In this document: piece after piece, positions 6,893-14,669 of the stretch
Numbering within the stretch: position 1 is the first letter of the stretch
Layout of the letters: each line of letters opens with the position of its first letter
Assembly: GCA_003164375.1 (NCBI GenBank)
Contig: PLTE01000011.1
Location: 1 to 20,628 of the forward strand
Source of the DNA: Hyphomicrobiales bacterium
GTDB taxonomy: Bacteria; Pseudomonadota; Alphaproteobacteria; Rhizobiales; Xanthobacteraceae
Direction of reading: 5' to 3'
DNA length: 20,628 bases
Position numbers and translations under genes: made by a program
The notes under the pieces: generated by a model
The model's input: only the letters and a program-made list of their open reading frames with translations
What the model was told of the DNA's origin: nothing
The model's database searches: none

Positions 6893-8374
6893 ATGGCAAG
6901 AGACGGCCAAATCTATCTGACGAGTCTGCGCGACGAACGCACCGTATATATCGACGGCCGACGCGTGGCCGATGTGACCAAGGATCCCGCGTTCGCCAAC
7001 GCGGTCGCATCCGCGGCGCGGCTGTATGACTTCCAGGTGGAACGGGCCAACATAGAACTCATGACGTTTCGTTCGCCGACAAGCGGCGGTCAAGTCAATC
7101 GCGCCTGGCAATTGCCGCGCAATTACAACGAGCTCGTGCAACGCCGCCGTGCGCTTGAGCAATGGGCCAGGCTCACATGCGGCATGGTCGGTCGCTCCCC
7201 GGATCACGTCGCCTCGACGCTCGCCGGCTTCCGCATGGGGCTCGCCACCTTCCGCGCCTACGATCCTGCGCGCGCCGCGGCGCTCGACGACTATTTCACC
7301 TATGCGCGCGACAACGACCTGTTTTTGTCCTACGTCATTATCAATCCGCAAGCCGATAAAGCGCGATCAGCTCGTGAGCAACCGGACGCGCATCTGGTCG
7401 CCTCGATTGTCGACGAGGACACCCTGGGCATCACGATTCGGGGCGCCAAGATGTTGGCGACCAGCGGCGTTATGGCCAACGAGCTGTTGGTGTCTGGCTT
7501 CCAGGCGCTGCAGGCCGGCGACGAGGCCTATGCCTTTACTGCCGCGGTTCCGCTTTCCGCCAAAGGATTGACGCTGATGTCGCGTCGCAGCTACGAGCAG
7601 AATGCAACCTCTGCTTTCGACTATCCGCTCGCAGCCCGTTTCGATGAGAATGACGCGGTTGTGTACTTCGAGGATGTCAAAATTCCGTGGGAGCGAGTCT
7701 TCGTGTGCCGCGATCTGAAAATGGCGCAAGCACAATGGCACGATACCCGCGCCCACGTATTTCACAATTACCAGTGCATGATTCGACTGATGGTGAAGCT
7801 TCGTTTCCTGCTCGGCCTCGCGCGCAAGATCGCCGAAACCAACAATATCATCAACTATCCGCAGGTGCGCGAAACGCTCGGCCTGATGGCCGCCAAGGTG
7901 AACAATATCGACGCTCTAGTGGTGGCAATGGAGGCGGCTGGCGAAGCATTCGAGGGCTATTATGTGCCCAACCGCAGCATGTTGTGTACCGCTCAGGTTA
8001 TCGCGCAGACGACCTATCCGGAGATCATCGAAGGCATCCGCACACTGGCGGGCGGCGGCCTGATCATGCTGCCCGCCTCGCACGCCGACTTCGACAACCC
8101 ACGGACCAACGCGATCATCCAGAAGACCCAGCGCTCCTCGATCGCGAGCCCGGTCGAGCGTGTCAAGCTCATGAAGCTTGCCTGGGACGCGGTCGGTTCC
8201 GAATTCGGCTCACGCCATCTGCAATACGAGATGTTCTATTCGGGCGCGAGTTTCGTCACACGCGGCAATGCCTTTCGCTTCTTCGACTGGGGCACGGCGA
8301 AGAGTATCGTTGAGGAGTTCATGCAGACCTATGATCTGCCCGCCGAGCGAAAACTCGAACCGGCGGCGGAGTGA
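6893..8374 (+). CDS. HpaB-type FADH2-dependent monooxygenase (4-hydroxyphenylacetate 3-hydroxylase family)
   Basis: This is the oxygenase component of a two-component flavin monooxygenase; family members use FADH2 from a separate reductase and O2 to hydroxylate aromatic or heteroaromatic rings. From ATG 6893 it is 493 residues, close to the usual 480-520, and opens as expected (SLRDERTVYIDGRRVADVT). Family segments in order are LFLSYVIINPQADKAR (144-158), GITIRGAKMLATSGVMANEL (179-198), the DAVVYFEDVKIPWERVFV block, and MIRLMVKLRFLLGLARKIAE in the helical C-terminal part. The frame is open back to a TTG at 6632, but nothing before 6893 resembles the family. It is the first gene of the operon, four bases ahead of the amidase gene. 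No HpaC-like flavin reductase is in the window. The substrate is unknown: HpaB relatives also act on chlorophenols, pyrroles and dehydratase substrates. Confidence 0.9.
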   Translation: MARDGQIYLTSLRDERTVYIDGRRVADVTKDPAFANAVASAARLYDFQVERANIELMTFRSPTSGGQVNRAWQLPRNYNELVQRRRALEQWARLTCGMVGRSPDHVASTLAGFRMGLATFRAYDPARAAALDDYFTYARDNDLFLSYVIINPQADKARSAREQPDAHLVASIVDEDTLGITIRGAKMLATSGVMANELLVSGFQALQAGDEAYAFTAAVPLSAKGLTLMSRRSYEQNATSAFDYPLAARFDENDAVVYFEDVKIPWERVFVCRDLKMAQAQWHDTRAHVFHNYQCMIRLMVKLRFLLGLARKIAETNNIINYPQVRETLGLMAAKVNNIDALVVAMEAAGEAFEGYYVPNRSMLCTAQVIAQTTYPEIIEGIRTLAGGGLIMLPASHADFDNPRTNAIIQKTQRSSIASPVERVKLMKLAWDAVGSEFGSRHLQYEMFYSGASFVTRGNAFRFFDWGTAKSIVEEFMQTYDLPAERKLEPAAE

Positions 8375-8378
8375 GGCG

Positions 8379-9572
8379 ATGATCGAGCGCGACGAAGTGC
8401 GCCGGCAGGCTTTTGTCGCGCACGGCCCGGAGCCCTTACAGTTTGCGAGAGAAGGTCCGCTCGCGGGGCTGAACTTCGCGGTAAAAGACCTGTTCGATAT
8501 CGCCGGATCGCGTAGCGGCTGGGGCAATCCCGATCGGTTGCGCGAAGCGGATGCTGCGGTCGCGACCGCACCCGCCGTCCTGCTGCCGCTCGTCGCGGGC
8601 GCGCGGCTCGTCGGCAAGACGCACACCGACGAAATCGCCTGCGGCATGTTCGGCATGAACCCGCATTTTGGAACCCCGATCAATCCGCAGGCGCCGCTAC
8701 GCGTGCCGGGCGGCTCGTCGAGTGGCTCCGCCTCGGCGGTGGCGGCCGGCCTCTGCGACTTCGCGCTTGGCACCGACACCGGCGGTTCGATCCGTGTGCC
8801 CGCGAGCTTTTGTGGCCTCTACGGCTTGCGCACGAGTTTCGGACGAATCTCGACCGCCGGCGTGATGCCGATGGCACCAAGTTTCGACACGGTTGGCTGG
8901 CTCGCTCGTGACGCCATGACGCTGCGCCGCGTCGGCGAAGTTTATTTCGGCACGATTCGTAGCGAGGGCCGGTCCCGCTTTCTGCTCGCACGCGACGCCT
9001 TCGATATTCCGGTGCGGCGCATCGGCGAGTCGCTGCTCCCGATCGCTCGCGCGCTTGGCGCCGCAACGGAGGTGGCGCTTTATCCGAATGGCGTGGAAGA
9101 GTGGCTCGATACGTTCCGGCCACTGCAGCTCAATGAGCTGTGGTCGACGCATGGTGCTTGGGCGACAGCGCCCGGCCGCGTGCTCAGCCAAGCGGTGCGC
9201 GAGCGGATCGAACTGTCGCAGACCCCGCGGCCGGCCGATGTGGCGCGCGCTGCGGTTCACCGTGAGCTGCTGACACGACGCCTCACGTTGTTGTTGGGCG
9301 ACGACGGCGTCGTTCTCATCCCGACCGCGCACGATCTACCGCCGCTGCGCGAGGCGCCGGTGTCGGCGCAGGTTGCGTTTCGTGAAAAGACGCTAGCCCT
9401 CACCTGCGTCGCGAGTCTCACCCGCCTGCCGCAAGTTAATCTGCCGGTGACGCGCGTGGACGGCTGCCCGGTCGGGCTGTCGCTGATCGCCGGCCCACGC
9501 GGCGACGAACATCTGCTTGCGCTCGCGGAGGAACTGAGCGGCAGGCTGGCAGAATCGATGATTGAGGCATGA
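8379..9572 (+). CDS. Amidase-signature hydrolase, AMI1-like
   Basis: This cytoplasmic amidase of the Ser-cisSer-Lys amidase-signature family hydrolyses a carboxamide to acid plus ammonia. From ATG 8379 (GAGG just upstream) it has 397 residues. The catalytic Lys is K36 in NFAVKDLFDIAG, the cis-Ser is S113 in PGGSSSGSASAVAAG, and the nucleophile is S137 in GTDTGGSIRVPASFCGLYG. These positions and the flanking wording (GNPD, HFGTP, MAPSFDTVGWLARD) are very close to plant AMI1, the indole-3-acetamide/short-chain amide hydrolase, rather than to GatA or AtzE. The frame is open from 8178, but that part overlaps the monooxygenase gene. The stop overlaps the next gene's ATG (ATGA). In this operon it may remove an amide nitrogen from a ring-opened intermediate; an indole-acetamide role is the alternative. 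Confidence 0.9.
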   Translation: MIERDEVRRQAFVAHGPEPLQFAREGPLAGLNFAVKDLFDIAGSRSGWGNPDRLREADAAVATAPAVLLPLVAGARLVGKTHTDEIACGMFGMNPHFGTPINPQAPLRVPGGSSSGSASAVAAGLCDFALGTDTGGSIRVPASFCGLYGLRTSFGRISTAGVMPMAPSFDTVGWLARDAMTLRRVGEVYFGTIRSEGRSRFLLARDAFDIPVRRIGESLLPIARALGAATEVALYPNGVEEWLDTFRPLQLNELWSTHGAWATAPGRVLSQAVRERIELSQTPRPADVARAAVHRELLTRRLTLLLGDDGVVLIPTAHDLPPLREAPVSAQVAFREKTLALTCVASLTRLPQVNLPVTRVDGCPVGLSLIAGPRGDEHLLALAEELSGRLAESMIEA

Positions 9573-10492
9573 TGAGTGCCGAGCACGCCGCGCGGGATTT
9601 TATCGGCTACGGGCGTTCCCCGCCCGATCCGCGTTGGCCGTCCGGCGCACGTCTTGCGCTCGTCATCGTATTAAATGTCGAGGAAGGCGCCGAAGCTTCG
9701 ATCCCCGACGGTGATGACGCGAGTGAACTGGCCTTGACCGACGCCATACCCGGCGAGGTCCCGCGCGGGAAGCGCGACTTCGTCGCGGAATCGCTGTGGG
9801 AGTATGGGTCGCGGGTCGGCTTCTGGCGCCTCCACGATTTGTTCGTTGAACGCCGTATCACGCTCACCGTCAATGCTTGCGGCAAAGCGCTCGAGCGCAA
9901 CGCGCAGGCGGCGGCCGCGATCCGCGACGCCGGGTTCGACCTGTGCTGTCACGGCTACCGGTTCGCGCGCCATTTTCTGATGAGCGAAGAACAAGAACGC
10001 GCAGCGATCGCCGCCGCCGCCGCGAGCCTCACTCGCTGGATCGGCCGAGCGCCGCTCGGCTGGCAGAGCCGCTATTCGGCGAGCGAACGCACGCGGCGGC
10101 TGATCGTCGAGCATGGCGGCTTTCTTTACGACGCCGACAGTTACGCGGACGATCTGCCGTATTGGCTCGCGGTCGAAGGACGGCCGCATCTGGTGATTCC
10201 GCACAGCTTCACCAACAACGACAACCGGCTGCCCGGCGGCAAGCTCGGTACCGGTGGCGACTTTTACGACCACCTCGCCGCGGCCTTTCGCACGCTTTAC
10301 GCCGAGAGCGCGCGGCGTCCGCGCATGATGACCGTGAGCTTGCATAGTCGCGTTTCCGGCCAGCCGGCGCGGTTCGATGCTGTGGTCCGGTTCCTCGACC
10401 TGGTCGCCAAGCACGACGATGTCTGGATCGCCGGTCGCGCCGAGATCGCCCGGCACTGGATCGCCGTCCACCCTGCGAAGGACAAATCCTGA
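9569..10492 (+). CDS. PuuE-type hydrolase (polysaccharide deacetylase/NodB fold)
   Basis: This 307-residue protein belongs to the polysaccharide-deacetylase superfamily branch that contains cofactor-free allantoinase PuuE and the Helicobacter PgdA-like deacetylases. Branch wording is clear: FIGYGRSPPDPRWPSGARLA (11-30), NVEEGAE (36-42), ESLWEYGSRVGFWRLHDLF (74-92), HGYRF (128-132), GWQSRYSASERTRRLIVEHG (164-183), GGFLYDADSYADDLPYW (183-199) and a late SLHSRVSG block. Family members hydrolyse cyclic amides (allantoin) or N-acetyl groups. Here the setting between an amidase and two deaminases favours a C-N hydrolysis step on a heterocycle, possibly opening a hydantoin-like ring. The start is ATG 9569 (or 9572), overlapping the amidase stop. 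It ends in TGATG with the next gene (1-bp overlap). A true allantoinase is possible, but no other uricolytic gene is visible. Confidence 0.88.
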   Translation: MMSAEHAARDFIGYGRSPPDPRWPSGARLALVIVLNVEEGAEASIPDGDDASELALTDAIPGEVPRGKRDFVAESLWEYGSRVGFWRLHDLFVERRITLTVNACGKALERNAQAAAAIRDAGFDLCCHGYRFARHFLMSEEQERAAIAAAAASLTRWIGRAPLGWQSRYSASERTRRLIVEHGGFLYDADSYADDLPYWLAVEGRPHLVIPHSFTNNDNRLPGGKLGTGGDFYDHLAAAFRTLYAESARRPRMMTVSLHSRVSGQPARFDAVVRFLDLVAKHDDVWIAGRAEIARHWIAVHPAKDKS

Positions 10493-11994
10493 TGGCGGGT
10501 GGTGGTCTCCTCATCACCGGCGGGCTCGTCGTCGATCCGGCTGCGGGCCGCGCCGATCGCATGGAGCTATTGCTGCACGATGGAACGATCGCGCAAATCG
10601 GTGCGCCAGGCACCATCGACCGCGCCGGCGCCGCCGTTCACGATGCGACCGATCGTCTCGTCCTACCGGGATTCGTCAACACGCACACTCATGGCCATGC
10701 CAATCTCATGAAGGGGGTGGCGGATCGTTGGACGCTCGAGGCTTCGCTCACCAATGGTCCGTGGCTCGGCGGCGCGCGCGATCCCGACACGATGTATCTT
10801 TCGACGCTGCTCGGTGCCGCCGATATGGTGTCGAAGGGCTGCACCGCTTGCTTCGATCTCGTCTACGAGTTTCCGCGCCCTACGGCAGCCGGCTTTGCCG
10901 CCGTTGCGCGCGCCTATGCCGATGTCGGCATGCGCGCGGTGCTGGCGCCGATGATCGCCGACAGGTCGTTGTTTCATGCGGTCCCGGGCTTGCTCGCGGC
11001 GCTGCCGCCCGAGCTGCGCGACACCGTCGGGCGATTCGCTCTTGGCGGCGGCGACGAGACTATCGCTGCGGTCGAAAGCATTATGGCGGAGCGCAGCAAA
11101 CTTCCTGAAGGAATCAGCGTCGCGATCGCGCCGACGATCCCGCATCATTGCTCCGAACACTTCCTGCGCCAATGCGTCGATATCGCGGATCGCTACAATC
11201 TGCGCATCCATATGCATATTGCGGAGTCGCGGCTGCAGGTGCTTGCGGCACACAAGCTCTATGGTGCATCACCCGTCGAATATCTCGATCGGCTCGGCGT
11301 GCTGCGGCCGGGCTTCGTCGCCGCCCATGCAATCTGGCTCGACGATAAAGACCTCGACCTCCTGGCGACCGCCAACGCGGGGGTCGCCCATGTGCCGGCC
11401 AGCAATCTCCGGCTCGGATCCGGAATTGCGCAGATCCGACCGATGCTGGACCGCGGCATCACCGTCGGCCTCGCGACCGACGGCGCCAATTCGTCCGACG
11501 CCTTGAATATGTTGCTGGCGACGCGGCTCGCGTCTTACCTGTCCCGCGCCTTTGCCAGTCCGCGCAACCGCTGGCTGACCGCAGCCGAAGCCGTGCGTCT
11601 TGCGACCCGCGGCGGCGCCGATCTGCTCGGCCTGCCACGCGGCGGACGTATCGAACAAGGAGCCATCGCCGATTTCGTTTTCCTCGATCTGAACAACATC
11701 GACTTCGTGCCGTTGACCGATCCAATCAACCAGATTGTTACCTGCGCCGACTCCGCCTGTGTCACCGACGTCATGGTGAATGGCCGCTTCGTGATGCAAG
11801 ACCGTCGGATCGGACCGATCAACATGGCGGATCTGCGCGAGCGCGTGCGCGGCGCGGTGGAGCGGCTGCGGACCACTATTACGGATGCCAGGGCGCTGGC
11901 GGCGCGGCTCGAACCGCAAGTCGTCGCGTTCGCCGAGTCGTTATTAGGTGAACCAATGGGAATCGAACGCCTGATCGCATCGAGCTGCGGTTAG
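10492..11994 (+). CDS. Metal-dependent aminohydrolase of the amidohydrolase superfamily (AtzA/TrzN/SAH-deaminase-like)
   Basis: This enzyme hydrolytically removes an exocyclic amino group or other leaving group from an N-heterocycle, using one metal ion in a TIM barrel. From ATG 10492 it has 500 residues, slightly long for the family. Ligands are in place: H65 and H67 in FVNTHTHGH, H240 with H242 and E245 in RIHMHIAES, H279 in AAHAIWLD, and D330 in GLATDGANSSD. Flanking small beta-sandwich parts (residues 1-60 and about 415-450, ending in VTDVMVNGRFVMQ) are typical. It is not a close match to the 8-oxoguanine-deaminase-like enzyme further down the same operon, so the two probably act on different intermediates. 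It overlaps the PuuE-like gene by 1 bp. A C-terminal helical tail of some 40 residues is unusual. The substrate is unassigned. Confidence 0.88.
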   Translation: MAGGGLLITGGLVVDPAAGRADRMELLLHDGTIAQIGAPGTIDRAGAAVHDATDRLVLPGFVNTHTHGHANLMKGVADRWTLEASLTNGPWLGGARDPDTMYLSTLLGAADMVSKGCTACFDLVYEFPRPTAAGFAAVARAYADVGMRAVLAPMIADRSLFHAVPGLLAALPPELRDTVGRFALGGGDETIAAVESIMAERSKLPEGISVAIAPTIPHHCSEHFLRQCVDIADRYNLRIHMHIAESRLQVLAAHKLYGASPVEYLDRLGVLRPGFVAAHAIWLDDKDLDLLATANAGVAHVPASNLRLGSGIAQIRPMLDRGITVGLATDGANSSDALNMLLATRLASYLSRAFASPRNRWLTAAEAVRLATRGGADLLGLPRGGRIEQGAIADFVFLDLNNIDFVPLTDPINQIVTCADSACVTDVMVNGRFVMQDRRIGPINMADLRERVRGAVERLRTTITDARALAARLEPQVVAFAESLLGEPMGIERLIASSCG

Positions 11995-12013
11995 GATGTC
12001 ACGACATGCAGCG

Positions 12014-12036
12014 CATGAGCCTACTCATGGTACAAT
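12014..12036 (+). promoter_or_regulatory. Perfect inverted repeat abutting a TACAAT box inside the operon
   Basis: CATGAG (12014-12019), CCTA, CTCATG (12024-12029) is a perfect 6-bp inverted repeat. It is followed one base later by TACAAT (12031-12036), one mismatch from a -10 box. It lies in the 79-bp gap before the monooxygenase-like gene, the largest gap so far in the operon. No good -35 is seen. An internal, regulated promoter or a short mRNA hairpin are both possible. Confidence 0.3.
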
Positions 12037-12073
12037 ACTTGCTCGCCAAAGATCTTCTTGGAAGGCCCAGGTA

Positions 12074-13543
12074 ATGACGGTCGTAGCTAGGAGTCTAGAG
12101 GAACTGGAGCTGCGCGCCGAGTTCGAGCTCGCCTGCCTCGGCTATCCCTCGCGTTCTTGGGTGATACCGCGCCGGCACGGCGACCAAACGGTTTACGACG
12201 TGCTGGTCGTCGGCGGCGGACAGAGCGGTATCACGATCGCGTTTTGGCTGTTGCGCGAGCGGGTAACCAACATTCGGCTGCTCGACCGCAATCGCGATGG
12301 ACGCGAAGGACCGTGGGTGACCTTCGCGCGCATGCACACGCTGCGCACACCAAAGGACGTCACCGGTCCCGACCTCGGGATTCCAAGTCTCTCGGCGCGC
12401 GCCTGGTACGAAGCGCGGTTCGGCGAGGATGCTTGGGCCGGTCTCGGCAAGATTCCGCGGGCGATCTGGCACGATTATCTCGGCTGGCTTCGCCGCACTG
12501 TCGGCATTGACGTGACCCACGATGCCGAAATCAGCGATATCGAACCGATCGACGGCGGACTGTTCGCGGTCGGCGCGCTGATCGGCGGAACGCGGCAAAC
12601 ATTGTTTGCCCGCAATGTCGTTCTCGCCACCGGCATGGAAGGCTCCGGACGCTGGATCGTGCCCGAAATAATCGAACGCGCGCTGCCGCGCGAGCGCTAC
12701 GCCCATACATCGAACATGATCGACTTTACCGCGCTCGCCGGCCGACGGATCGGCGTTATCGGCGCCGGAGCTTCGGCCTTCGACAATGCCGCGACCGCGC
12801 TCGAGCACGGCGCCGCAGCGGTTGACCTTTACTGCCGCCGACCAAAACTACCGGTGATCAATCCGAACCGTTGGATCGAGTTCGCCGGCTTTCTGCGCCA
12901 CTTCGGCGACCTCGACGACGCAATGAAATGGCGATTCATGAAGCTCATCTTCGACATGAATCAGCCGCCGCCGCAGGATGCCTTCGAGCGCTGTACCCGC
13001 TTCGGCAATTTCACGCTCCACCTCGGCAGCCCGATAGAAAGCGTCAGCCTCGAGAATAATGCGATCGAACTGGAAACGCCGCATGGCGTAGACCATGCCG
13101 ACTTCCTGATTGTCGGCACAGGTTTCGCCATTGACTTCTCGGCGCGGCCTGAACTCGACCGCATCGCGCCGCACATCGCGCGCTGGTCCGACCGCTACCG
13201 GCCGCCTGCCGGCGAGGAACACGCCGTCCTAGGCGCATTTCCTTACCTCTCGAACTACTTCCAGTTCACTGAAAAAGTACCGGGTGCGGCGCCGTATCTG
13301 AAAAACATATTCTGCTACACATATGCGGCCATGCCGAGCCTTGCCTGCAGTGCCGGCATCTCGCAGCTGAAATTCGGCACCGATCGCATCGGCTTCGGCA
13401 TCACCCGGGAGCTTTTCCTCAGCGACGCGGATTCTCATTTTGCGGGCTTGCAGAATTATCGCGAGCCGGAGCTCGACACGTCAGCATCCGAACCCACGCA
13501 GCGGGATTCTGCATCGGCGTCTAAGCGGCGCATATCCGGATAG
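12074..13543 (+). CDS. FAD/NAD(P)-binding monooxygenase-like protein
   Basis: This is a flavoprotein of the FMO/Baeyer-Villiger/N-hydroxylase type. From ATG 12074 it has 489 residues. The FAD Rossmann motif VVGGGQSG is at 45-52, after an unusually long 40-residue N-terminal lead. A second nucleotide-binding motif VIGAGASAFDNAA is at 228-240, as expected for NADPH binding. ATG motif NVVLATGMEG (181-190) and a late FLIVGTGFAIDF segment complete the flavin site. It may hydroxylate a ring nitrogen or carbon, or insert oxygen. The frame is open from an ATG at 11996, but that start directly abuts the previous stop, adds 26 residues unlike the family, and lacks the GGAAGG-type binding site seen before 12074. 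It lies 7 bp ahead of the ArcS-like gene. Confidence 0.82.
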   Translation: MTVVARSLEELELRAEFELACLGYPSRSWVIPRRHGDQTVYDVLVVGGGQSGITIAFWLLRERVTNIRLLDRNRDGREGPWVTFARMHTLRTPKDVTGPDLGIPSLSARAWYEARFGEDAWAGLGKIPRAIWHDYLGWLRRTVGIDVTHDAEISDIEPIDGGLFAVGALIGGTRQTLFARNVVLATGMEGSGRWIVPEIIERALPRERYAHTSNMIDFTALAGRRIGVIGAGASAFDNAATALEHGAAAVDLYCRRPKLPVINPNRWIEFAGFLRHFGDLDDAMKWRFMKLIFDMNQPPPQDAFERCTRFGNFTLHLGSPIESVSLENNAIELETPHGVDHADFLIVGTGFAIDFSARPELDRIAPHIARWSDRYRPPAGEEHAVLGAFPYLSNYFQFTEKVPGAAPYLKNIFCYTYAAMPSLACSAGISQLKFGTDRIGFGITRELFLSDADSHFAGLQNYREPELDTSASEPTQRDSASASKRRISG

Positions 13544-13550
13544 GTGGCGC

Positions 13551-14669
13551 ATGGTGACGGTGGCAAACCGGGTGCAGCGTGTGCTCGAATCAAGGCAGAA
13601 GATCGAAAGCCCCTTCGTTCTCGACGAGACGCTTTGCCTCTACAGTCCGCAAGATAATGTCGACGCACTGGCGCATCCGCGCATCGCCGACTGGTTGCGA
13701 TTCATTCAGCACGATTATGTACCCAGACTGCCGCCGGGAGACCGGCGCGTGTTGCTGCTGATGCCGTGCACCAAGACCAAACCCTATCCGTTCTCGTCAG
13801 AACACAAGCACATTAATCAACGCCTTATTGAATCGGGCTTTCGTCCGACGGCAGACTTGTTTCTTCCCCAACAGTTGCGTGAGCGTTTGGAAGATACGTT
13901 CTCCGACGACGTTCTCAATCTTTCGCCGCTAATCGATGGCTGCGGCACGGTCGTCCATCGCGTGGTCATTTCCGAGCCGCTGGCGCTGGTGCCCTACGAA
14001 TGCATCGTCGACTACGACGGCAAGCCGTCACCCGCGACCGCCTACGACGATCCAGGCCTGTTCGAGAATCGCGGCAATGCGGTGTCGCCGTGGCGGCCAG
14101 ATTTCACCGCGGTGGCCGTTTCGCCGACGCGTTGGCAGTGGGGCGACGAGGAGCGGCGGCATTATGTTCTTATGCACAACGCGATGGCCGAGGCTATCGC
14201 AGCAACGATTGCACGTATCGCCGAGAAATACACCGATATCGTGTCTTGGGTGGCGCCAGGCCTCACACACCGCAGCTTTATTCTGGCGTGCAACCAGCGC
14301 GCCGCCAATAAGGTCCCCGCGTGGCGCCGCGTCGGCTCGGCGCGGCTCGACCTCATCGGCGCGAACGATCGCTTGCCGCTCGACCGTCAGATCGAATGCC
14401 TGCCAACGCCACAACAATGCGCGGATGCGGTTCGCCGGCTGGCGTATCGCCTAGGCGTCAATCTCAGCCATGCCAAGGGCGTCTATGCGCGCGGTGGAGC
14501 GGACGCAACGCCATTGGCGCTACCGGAATTGCTCGAGATTCTGGTGCCGAGGCTTCGCGGCCGCGCCGCGTCTCCCGGGCGTTCGCGGCGAAAAACGTCG
14601 AGCACAGGTCCTTCGACAAAACGAAAGGTAGCGAATGCCGCCCATCCCTCTGCGCATCGGCGTCAGTGA
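13551..14669 (+). CDS. Archaeosine-synthase (ArcS, DUF5591)-like protein in a catabolic operon
   Basis: From ATG 13551 (GTG 13554 is an alternative better spaced from AGGTGG) the protein has 372 residues. It contains the full ArcS core motif PC-x3-KPY-x2-S-x2-H: P72, C73, K77, P78, Y79, S82, H85. A hydrophobic strand (VLLLM) precedes it and the VISEPLALVPYE block follows at 139-150, matching the ArcS ISSPLGxVP element. A WGDEERRHY segment comes at 197-205, comparable to the GxWxxEE part of the core. In archaea ArcS joins lysine to the nitrile of preQ0 in tRNA, on the way to archaeosine. This protein lacks the N-terminal transglycosylase-like domain and the PUA tRNA-binding domain, and ends in a basic, poorly ordered tail that overlaps the next gene by 35 bp. 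Function here is unknown; action on a free 7-deazapurine, nitrile or amidine is conceivable. Fold assignment is from motif reading. Confidence 0.75.
   Translation: MVTVANRVQRVLESRQKIESPFVLDETLCLYSPQDNVDALAHPRIADWLRFIQHDYVPRLPPGDRRVLLLMPCTKTKPYPFSSEHKHINQRLIESGFRPTADLFLPQQLRERLEDTFSDDVLNLSPLIDGCGTVVHRVVISEPLALVPYECIVDYDGKPSPATAYDDPGLFENRGNAVSPWRPDFTAVAVSPTRWQWGDEERRHYVLMHNAMAEAIAATIARIAEKYTDIVSWVAPGLTHRSFILACNQRAANKVPAWRRVGSARLDLIGANDRLPLDRQIECLPTPQQCADAVRRLAYRLGVNLSHAKGVYARGGADATPLALPELLEILVPRLRGRAASPGRSRRKTSSTGPSTKRKVANAAHPSAHRRQ

Noticed and set aside
9671..10471. Open frame of 266 codons antisense to the PuuE-like gene
   Set aside because: It is a shadow frame: the composition mirrors the sense codons and no domain is recognisable.
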